A DNA stretch of 5,342 bases from positions 1 through 5,342 of the forward strand of contig VGQR01000160.1 of NCBI GenBank assembly GCA_016882345.1, in the 5' to 3' direction. Below, in pieces: positions 1 to 5,342 of this stretch (within the stretch, counting starts at the first letter, position 1; each line of letters opens with the position of its first letter). The translations under genes and the position numbers were made by a program. This DNA is from Cyanobacteria bacterium K_DeepCast_35m_m2_023 (lineage in GTDB: Bacteria > Cyanobacteriota > Cyanobacteriia > PCC-6307 > Cyanobiaceae). Under the pieces are notes generated by a model. It saw only the letters and a program-made list of their open reading frames with translations, was not told the origin of the DNA and searched no databases.

Positions 1-43
1 CGATGCTGATCGCCATTGGGTGCTGGGCAGGTCAGAGCGATGA
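1..43 (+). CDS. C-terminal tail of an unidentified upstream gene (partial)
   Basis: A plus-strand frame is open from the left edge and stops at TGA 41-43, encoding DADRHWVLGRSER. The last four bases form an ATGA overlap with the preferred ATG of the histidine kinase (40-42). Such overlaps are typical of translationally coupled genes in one operon, so this is probably the end of a real co-transcribed gene. Thirteen residues are too few to name a family. The call rests only on the open frame and the ATGA junction, and it could be chance. Confidence 0.35.
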   Translation, partial: DADRHWVLGRSER

Positions 44-1149
44 ATGCCTGGATCCAAGAGCACCGGCAGTCCAGGGTCGCGCTCGTGTCGGTGCTGCTGC
101 TGGAGGCACTGCTCCATGGTCTTGAGACCAGCCTGCGCAGCCTGAGTCTCGATCCGGGGGTCAGCCTCGCCTTTGGTGTACCACTGCTGCTGGGTATCGC
201 CTGGCTGAGCCCCAGGCAAATGGCGGTGGCTGGGTTGCTGAGCTGGGTGTTGAACGTGTTCAGCACCAGCCTCAGCGACGACAGCATCGACCCCGCCGGG
301 CAGTTCAGGCTGGTGTCGCGACTGCTGTTTGTCGCCCTGTCGATCTGGATGGCCAACGTCGTGAACCAGCGCGATCGCGGCCGCGACTCGTTGCAACAGA
401 TCCAGGCTGAACTGCAGCTCAAGCTCACCACGAGCCTCAAGGCGGCGGCGTTGGTGCATGAGATCCGACAACCGCTGACGGCATTGCAGCTGCTCAGCCG
501 GCTGCTGGTGCAGCGGCTCGAGCAGGGGGCCAGCAGCGCAGCAGACCTGCACCACACCATCGGCGAGCTGCACGAGCTGAGCGCCCAAGCCAATCGCCGC
601 ATGGTGGCCGTCTCCAACCTGCTGGGCTGCGTCAGGACCGACCAGCAGGCGATTGACCTGACGGCTGTGGTGCAGGGCTGTCTCGCTGCACTGCGCACCC
701 GGATCGAGGCCCAGGGCATTCGCCTGAGCTGTCCCAGCCTTGGGGAGCCCGTGCTGGTGCGCGGCGATGACCAGCAACTGAGCTTGCTCTGCAACAACCT
801 GCTGGGCAATGCCATCGAGGCCCTCGAGCAGGTTCACCCCACGCAACGCCAGATCACCATCGACCTCATGCAGCGGCCCGAAACGGTGGAGCTGGTGATT
901 GCCGACAGCGGTCCGGGGCTGCCCAGCAGCAATCTCGAGGAGCTCCTGTTGCAGTCCCGCAAAACCAATGGCCTCGGACTGGGGCTGTTCCTGTGTCGGA
1001 CGATCGCGGCCCATCACCGCGGCTCGCTGCTGGCGGGCCAGTCTCAGAGCCTGGGGGGTGCCGAACTGCGGCTTACGCTTTCGGCAGGCAGCGATGCAAC
1101 ACCGCGGCGCGCACCAGCTCGGCCCCTGACTGCCCGAGCTGGGAACTGA
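40..1149 (+). CDS. Membrane-bound sensor histidine kinase
   Basis: Predicted 369-residue sensor kinase that autophosphorylates on His and passes phosphate to a response regulator. About four hydrophobic segments lie near residues 13-28, 41-57, 60-77 and 91-108, with only short loops and no periplasmic sensor domain, so the signal is probably sensed in or at the membrane. A short linker leads to the HisKA H-box, VHEIRQPL, with the phosphoacceptor His at 140. The HATPase_c domain follows: N-box NNLLGNAIEA (252-261), G1 box DSGPG (289-293) and G2 box GLGLGLFL (311-318). All catalytic motifs look intact. I chose ATG 40 over TTG 16 because AGG lies 8 nt upstream and it forms an ATGA overlap with the preceding frame. 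The tail after about residue 345 lies outside the ATPase fold and overlaps the convergent response regulator gene, its likely partner. The signal is unknown. Confidence 0.9.
   Translation: MNAWIQEHRQSRVALVSVLLLEALLHGLETSLRSLSLDPGVSLAFGVPLLLGIAWLSPRQMAVAGLLSWVLNVFSTSLSDDSIDPAGQFRLVSRLLFVALSIWMANVVNQRDRGRDSLQQIQAELQLKLTTSLKAAALVHEIRQPLTALQLLSRLLVQRLEQGASSAADLHHTIGELHELSAQANRRMVAVSNLLGCVRTDQQAIDLTAVVQGCLAALRTRIEAQGIRLSCPSLGEPVLVRGDDQQLSLLCNNLLGNAIEALEQVHPTQRQITIDLMQRPETVELVIADSGPGLPSSNLEELLLQSRKTNGLGLGLFLCRTIAAHHRGSLLAGQSQSLGGAELRLTLSAGSDATPRRAPARPLTARAGN
371..378. repeat. HIP1 octamer GCGATCGC
   Basis: The palindrome GCGATCGC, the highly iterated palindrome of many cyanobacterial genomes, occurs inside the kinase gene just after the last membrane segment. 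It is the only exact copy I found in the window, although shorter CGATCG cores are frequent. It weakly supports a cyanobacterial origin and has no assigned function here. Confidence 0.6.
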
Positions 1150-1684
1150 TCGCCTTTCGATAGGTATCGACGGTGGACACGTTCAGGCCCAGCTCGACCG
1201 CGATTTCGCGGTTGAGCAAGCCTTTGCCCAACGCTTCAAACACCCGCTGTTCGCGCGGACACAACCGCTCCACCAGGCGATGCATCTGCAGGGCGTCACA
1301 GCGGGGGCCCTGACGCCGCTGCTGCCACCGTTCGACCACCGCCAGCAGCTCATCGCAGGCCAGGGCCTTGTCAATCACCGCCAACAGCTGCTTCTGATAA
1401 GCAACCGGTAGAGCGAAGCCCGACGCCACAGCGCTCAGAATGATCAACTGACCGGCAGGACTGTGCTGCTGCAATGCATCTGCAGCATCCTGCCAACGCT
1501 CTTCCGGGAGATGCAGATCCAAGATCAGCAGATCCGGGGGATGCCGCTCGATGCAGTCGATCGCCTCAACCACCGAGGCGCACAGCTCAAGGCGATCGAG
1601 ATTGCAGAACTGAGACAGCAAACCGCCAACAGCCTGAGCAACCATGCGGTGATCATCGACAAGCAGAACACTGCTAGAGCGCAT
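1073..1684 (-). CDS. LuxR/NarL-family response regulator
   Basis: A 203-residue two-component response regulator. The receiver domain fills about residues 1-120: acidic pocket D10-D11, phosphoacceptor D56 in LLILDLHLPE, switch residue S84 in ILSA, and a Lys at 106 in the conserved position before ELL. A LuxR-type helix-turn-helix follows at about 141-199 (LCPREQRVFEALGKGLLNREIA, then the recognition region around NVSTVDTYRKAI), so it should bind DNA. ATG 1684 gives the cleanest receiver start; a TTG at 1693 is in frame and would add three residues. No strong Shine-Dalgarno precedes either. A promoter-like sequence ends at 1706, predicting a leader of only about 15 nt. The stop (TAA, 1075-1073) lies 77 bp inside the convergent kinase gene, the likely cognate sensor. 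Target genes cannot be read from the sequence; self-regulation and the neighbouring divergent genes are candidates. Confidence 0.9.
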   Translation of the reverse strand: MRSSSVLLVDDHRMVAQAVGGLLSQFCNLDRLELCASVVEAIDCIERHPPDLLILDLHLPEERWQDAADALQQHSPAGQLIILSAVASGFALPVAYQKQLLAVIDKALACDELLAVVERWQQRRQGPRCDALQMHRLVERLCPREQRVFEALGKGLLNREIAVELGLNVSTVDTYRKAISSQLGQSGAELVRAAVLHRCLPKA

Positions 1685-1705
1685 CAGCAACAAGCTGCTG
1701 CGCTG

Positions 1706-1732
1706 TTATTACAGTTCACCAGTGAATGTCAA
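1706..1732 (-). promoter_or_regulatory. Sigma-70-type promoter of the response regulator gene, with an operator-like palindrome in its spacer
   Basis: Read on the minus strand, a perfect -35 TTGACA (1732-1727) is followed after 15 nt by TAATAA (1711-1706). Transcription would start near 1699, about 15 nt before the ATG at 1684. The 15-nt spacer is shorter than the ideal 17; a register 3 nt downstream (TAACAG) gives 18 nt. The spacer contains the palindrome TTCAC-CA-GTGAA (1715-1726), where a bound repressor would block polymerase. Confidence 0.5.
1715..1726. promoter_or_regulatory. Operator-like palindrome TTCAC-CA-GTGAA
   Basis: Two perfect 5-bp arms separated by 2 bp lie entirely between the -35 and -10 elements of the predicted response regulator promoter. 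This position is typical of repressor operators. The binding protein is unknown; the response regulator itself or the ribbon-helix-helix protein encoded 116 bp away are candidates by proximity only. Confidence 0.4.
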
Positions 1733-3045
<1,313 letters not shown>

Positions 3046-3093
3046 CTCGTGCCGGCCAAAGCCCTGCCGTGACCCCCAACCCGTGACATCGCG

Positions 3094-4404
3094 ATGTGCA
3101 TCGGTTGTGAACTCGCTCACCAGCTGAGGGGCAGCTTCAGCCAGGCCGTGCTGCAACGCGCCGGCACCACCTCAAGGCGGCGGGTGCTGCAGGCCGGGGC
3201 CCTGCTGACGGCAGCGGCGGTGACCCCCAGCCTGTTGCACCATGGGGACCAGGCCTCAGCCGCTACGACTGGCGGCGCCGACTGGGTGTTCGAAGGCGGC
3301 ACCATCCTGACGATGGAGCCCGCTCATCCCCGCGCCGAAGCGGTGGCTGTCAAGGGGCGAGACATCGTTTACGTGGGCAATCGCCGGGGCGTGCAGGCCT
3401 GGATCGGCCCAGGCACCCGTCGGGTCAACCTCAAGGTGCAAATGCTGCTGCCGGGGCTGATCGACAGCCACGTGCATCCATTCGTGGGCAGCCTGTTTCG
3501 CAGTGGGTTGAGCCTGGACATCAGCGCCCGCGAGCAGGAGGTGCTGGCGTCGATCGCGGCCTATGCCAAGGCCAATCCCGGCACGGGCGTGATCTTCGGC
3601 AACGGCTGGGATTCCAACCTGTTCCGTGAGCAGGGCGGCCCCAATCGGCGCGATCTCGATGCCATCAGCACCGATCGTCCGATCCTGCTGATGTCCTCAG
3701 ACCTGCATTCGGCCTGGGCCAACAGCAAGGCCCTGCAACTGGCCGGCATCACCGCAGCGACGCCCGACCCCGCCGTGGGCGGCTATGTGCGCGACAGCCA
3801 GGGCAATCCCACCGGCTATGTGCGCGAAGCGCCGGCGATGATCCCGGTGATCAACGCACTGCAGCTGCTGGAGCCTGCGTTGTACGGCCCGCTGCTGCTC
3901 AAATTGCTGCAGCAGTTTGCCGCCATGGGCTTCACCAGCGTGTTTGACGCCGGCATGCCGTTCGGCCAGGAGGCGATTTATACGGTGGTGAACCAGCTGG
4001 ACCGCAGCGGCGCTCTGCCACTGCGTCTGCATGTCAGTCAGATGGTGACCAGCGAGGCCGATGTGCCCGGCGCCGTCGCCATCCTGGCCGATTTTCACCG
4101 GCGCTTCGGCTCCGAGCATTTCCGGGTCGGCACGCTCAAAATTGTCGGTGACGGGGTGATCGAAAACCGCCAGGCCGCCCTGCTGGAGCCCTATCTGGAG
4201 CCCGCCGGCAGCCACGGCCGCCTGGCGCTGTCGAAGACCCTCTGTGGTCCAGCTGTTGCAGCAATGCCACAGCAGCGGCTTCGACCTGCACTTTTACACC
4301 ATCGGCGATGCCTCGCTGCGGCAGATCCTCGATGCGATGGAGACCTGCCAGCGCGCGGGCCAGCTGCCGAAACTCACCCTGGCCCATCTGCAACTGGCCG
4401 CTGA
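3094..4404 (+). CDS. N-terminal frame of the broken amidohydrolase, with Tat signal peptide
   Basis: 436 codons as read, of which about the first 383 match the family; the rest, from about 4243, is out-of-frame sequence. A twin-arginine signal is clear: S27-R28-R29-R30-V31-L32-Q33, then the hydrophobic stretch AGALLTAAAVTPSLL and a likely cleavage after ASA (54-56), so export to the periplasm is predicted. D-S-H-V-H (124-128) is the metal-binding motif on the first strand, with H126 and H128. K349 in LKIVGDG sits where the family often has a metal-bridging Lys. ATG 3094 has no good ribosome binding site; GTG 3148 (residue 19) would give a more compact signal peptide and is possible. Confidence 0.75.
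   Translation: MCIGCELAHQLRGSFSQAVLQRAGTTSRRRVLQAGALLTAAAVTPSLLHHGDQASAATTGGADWVFEGGTILTMEPAHPRAEAVAVKGRDIVYVGNRRGVQAWIGPGTRRVNLKVQMLLPGLIDSHVHPFVGSLFRSGLSLDISAREQEVLASIAAYAKANPGTGVIFGNGWDSNLFREQGGPNRRDLDAISTDRPILLMSSDLHSAWANSKALQLAGITAATPDPAVGGYVRDSQGNPTGYVREAPAMIPVINALQLLEPALYGPLLLKLLQQFAAMGFTSVFDAGMPFGQEAIYTVVNQLDRSGALPLRLHVSQMVTSEADVPGAVAILADFHRRFGSEHFRVGTLKIVGDGVIENRQAALLEPYLEPAGSHGRLALSKTLCGPAVAAMPQQRLRPALLHHRRCLAAADPRCDGDLPARGPAAETHPGPSATGR
4231..4246 (+). other. Frameshift site in the amidohydrolase
   Basis: Before this point the conserved protein reads in the frame of 3094 (...LALSKTL, codon CTC at 4240). After it, the protein reads from 4244 (VVQLLQQ...). Removing T4243 rejoins them as ...SKTL-VVQLLQQ... 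with no loss, so one extra base is the simplest explanation; loss of two bases is the alternative. The site has no homopolymer longer than three and no slippery heptamer. Confidence 0.75.
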
Positions 4405-4954
4405 CTCCGACCAGGCGCGCCTGGCCAAGCTCAAACCACTGATCACCAGCACCGGCATCTGGTGCATCCGCTACCAAGCGGTGGAACAGGCCATCGGCAG
4501 CCAGCGCTACTGCAAGATGTTCTGGCTTGGCCGGCTGCAGCGCGACCATGGCCTCAACATGGCCCTGGGCAGCGACTGGCCTGCCACCTACGCCGGCGGA
4601 CTGTTGGGCGTCGAGCCGATGCTCAACGTGCAGGCAGCAATCCGGCGCCAACCGCCACCACCACTGCTGGCGGCCATGGGCCAGACCCTCGGACCCGGCG
4701 CTGCGGAGCCGCTGCCGCCGTTGGATGAGGCCCTAAACCTCGATGGAGCCCTGCAGGCCTACACGATCGCTGGGGCCCGGCAACTGGGTCTTGAGGCGAT
4801 CACCGGCTCAATCAAGGCGGGCAAACGGGCCGATCTCTGTCTGCTCGATCGCGATCTCACCACCACAGCCAGTGATCAGATCTATGCCGCACGCTGCCTG
4901 CTGACCCTGATGGATGGCGTCGTGCGCCACGACGCCAGGCCTCAGTCGACCTGA
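4244..4954 (+). CDS. C-terminal frame of the broken amidohydrolase
   Basis: 236 codons from GTG 4244, which is only the first usable start codon after the break and probably not a real start. Visible motifs, in joined numbering: LHFYTIGD (398-405), where the family usually has HAIGD, so a conserved His is replaced by Tyr 401 while H399 remains; LAHLQL with H431, matching the usual EHAQ motif; GSDWPA with D494, the expected catalytic or metal-binding Asp; and the closing GSIKAGKRADLCLLD segment. Alone, this piece lacks the first two metal-binding His and any signal peptide, so it should not be functional. A prediction program would probably list it as a separate gene. Confidence 0.7.
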   Translation: MVQLLQQCHSSGFDLHFYTIGDASLRQILDAMETCQRAGQLPKLTLAHLQLAADSDQARLAKLKPLITSTGIWCIRYQAVEQAIGSQRYCKMFWLGRLQRDHGLNMALGSDWPATYAGGLLGVEPMLNVQAAIRRQPPPPLLAAMGQTLGPGAAEPLPPLDEALNLDGALQAYTIAGARQLGLEAITGSIKAGKRADLCLLDRDLTTTASDQIYAARCLLTLMDGVVRHDARPQST

Positions 4955-5342
4955 ACCACGGGGTTGCGCAGCAGCCCCACGCCGCCGAGTTCGACCTCGA
5001 CCACATCGCTATCGCGCAGAAACCGCGGTGGCGTGCGGCCCGCACCCACCCCCGCCGGCGTGCCCGTGAGAATCACCGTGCCGGCCAGCAGGGTGGTGGC
5101 GCGGCTGAGATCGGCGATCAGGCGCGCCACTGAAAAGATCATCTGCCCTGTGTTGGCCTGCTGCACCACCGCGCCATTGAGGCGGGTGGTCAGCTCCAGG
5201 TTCTGCAAATCGGCGATCACCGCGATCGGCACCGGCTCGCCGATGGGGCAGAACGTGTCAAAGCTCTTGCCCCGGTTCCACTGGCTGCCGCCTGCCTGCC
5301 ACTGCCACCAGCGCTGGCTGACGTCGTTGGCGGGCGCCACCG
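4942..5342 (-). CDS. Fumarylacetoacetate hydrolase (FAH) family protein, C-terminal part
   Basis: The frame is open to the right edge, so the start lies outside. At least 133 codons of the C-terminal half are present. FAH-family marks appear in order: NDVSQRWWQWQ (family form NDVSARDxQ, with the Asp that usually binds the metal), GKSFDTFCPIGEPV, LNGAVVQQANTGQMIF, and GTVILTGTPAGVGAGRTPPRFL followed by DVVEVELGGVGLLRNPVV. Members cleave C-C bonds in, or isomerise or decarboxylate, small diketo or hydroxy acids in the cytoplasm; the substrate here cannot be read. The Glu pair that completes the metal site would lie beyond the window. The expected Asp after Arg is Trp (QRWWQ). The GTG at 5340 lies mid-domain and is not the start. 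The gene converges on the amidohydrolase with a 13-bp overlap. Confidence 0.9.
   Translation of the reverse strand, partial: VAPANDVSQRWWQWQAGGSQWNRGKSFDTFCPIGEPVPIAVIADLQNLELTTRLNGAVVQQANTGQMIFSVARLIADLSRATTLLAGTVILTGTPAGVGAGRTPPRFLRDSDVVEVELGGVGLLRNPVVQVD

Larger units (their letters stand above)
3094..4954 (+). pseudogene. Tat-exported amidohydrolase (YtcJ/Amidohydro_3 type), broken by a frameshift
   Basis: Joined across the shift, the two frames give one protein of about 619 residues with the domain order of YtcJ-like metal-dependent hydrolases, which cleave amide-type bonds of unknown substrates. The N-terminal frame supplies the signal peptide and first metal-binding motif. The second supplies the TIGD and GSDWP motifs and the closing beta-sandwich signature GSIKAGKRADLCLLD. 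Both halves remain well preserved with no internal stops, so the break is recent, or a sequence or assembly error. The gene begins 48 nt after chlL on the same strand and may be read from the same transcript, but nothing links it to chlorophyll synthesis. Its stop lies 13 bp inside the convergent fumarylacetoacetate-hydrolase-family gene. If the shift is real, neither product is likely to be active. Confidence 0.8.

Noticed and set aside
4231..4404. Programmed ribosomal frameshift in the amidohydrolase
   Set aside because: There is no slippery heptamer at the junction and no precedent in the family. A plain one-base change explains it better.
3697..4651. Two minus-strand frames of about 170 codons opposite the amidohydrolase
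   Set aside because: Both are shadows of clear family sequence on the plus strand and show no domain features.

Overview
The window looks like GC-rich cyanobacterial chromosome, most likely a picocyanobacterium of the Synechococcus/Cyanobium type. The main evidence is chlL, the iron-sulfur ATPase subunit of light-independent protochlorophyllide reductase, whose N-terminal extension resembles the one I recall from marine and freshwater picocyanobacteria. A small ribbon-helix-helix protein of a type common in these genomes and one HIP1 octamer (GCGATCGC) fit the same picture. The genus is inference.

Bases 1-1684 hold a two-component pair in an unusual arrangement. The tail of an unknown upstream gene overlaps the start of a four-helix membrane sensor histidine kinase by ATGA. 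The kinase runs tail-to-tail into a LuxR/NarL-type response regulator on the minus strand, and the two coding regions overlap by 77 bp.

Bases 1685-1841 form a compact divergent control region. It holds a minus-strand promoter-like element (TTGACA, 15 nt, TAATAA) whose spacer contains the palindrome TTCAC-CA-GTGAA. Next come mutually exclusive GGTCCC/GGGACC hairpins, a 13-bp dyad, and an 8-bp inverted repeat that touches the ribosome binding site of the next gene. That gene (1842-2042) encodes a 66-residue ribbon-helix-helix protein, probably a DNA-binding regulator. After a 118-nt leader with several inverted and direct repeats comes chlL (2161-3045). Its usual partners chlN and chlB do not follow it here.

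Bases 3094-4954 hold a Tat-exported amidohydrolase (YtcJ/Amidohydro_3 type) broken into two frames by one apparent extra base near 4243. It ends 13 bp inside a convergent fumarylacetoacetate-hydrolase-family gene that runs off the right edge.

No rRNA, tRNA, CRISPR or insertion sequence was seen. I did not find a wholly new system. The most interesting part is the structured control region around the ribbon-helix-helix gene, between a two-component regulator and chlL.
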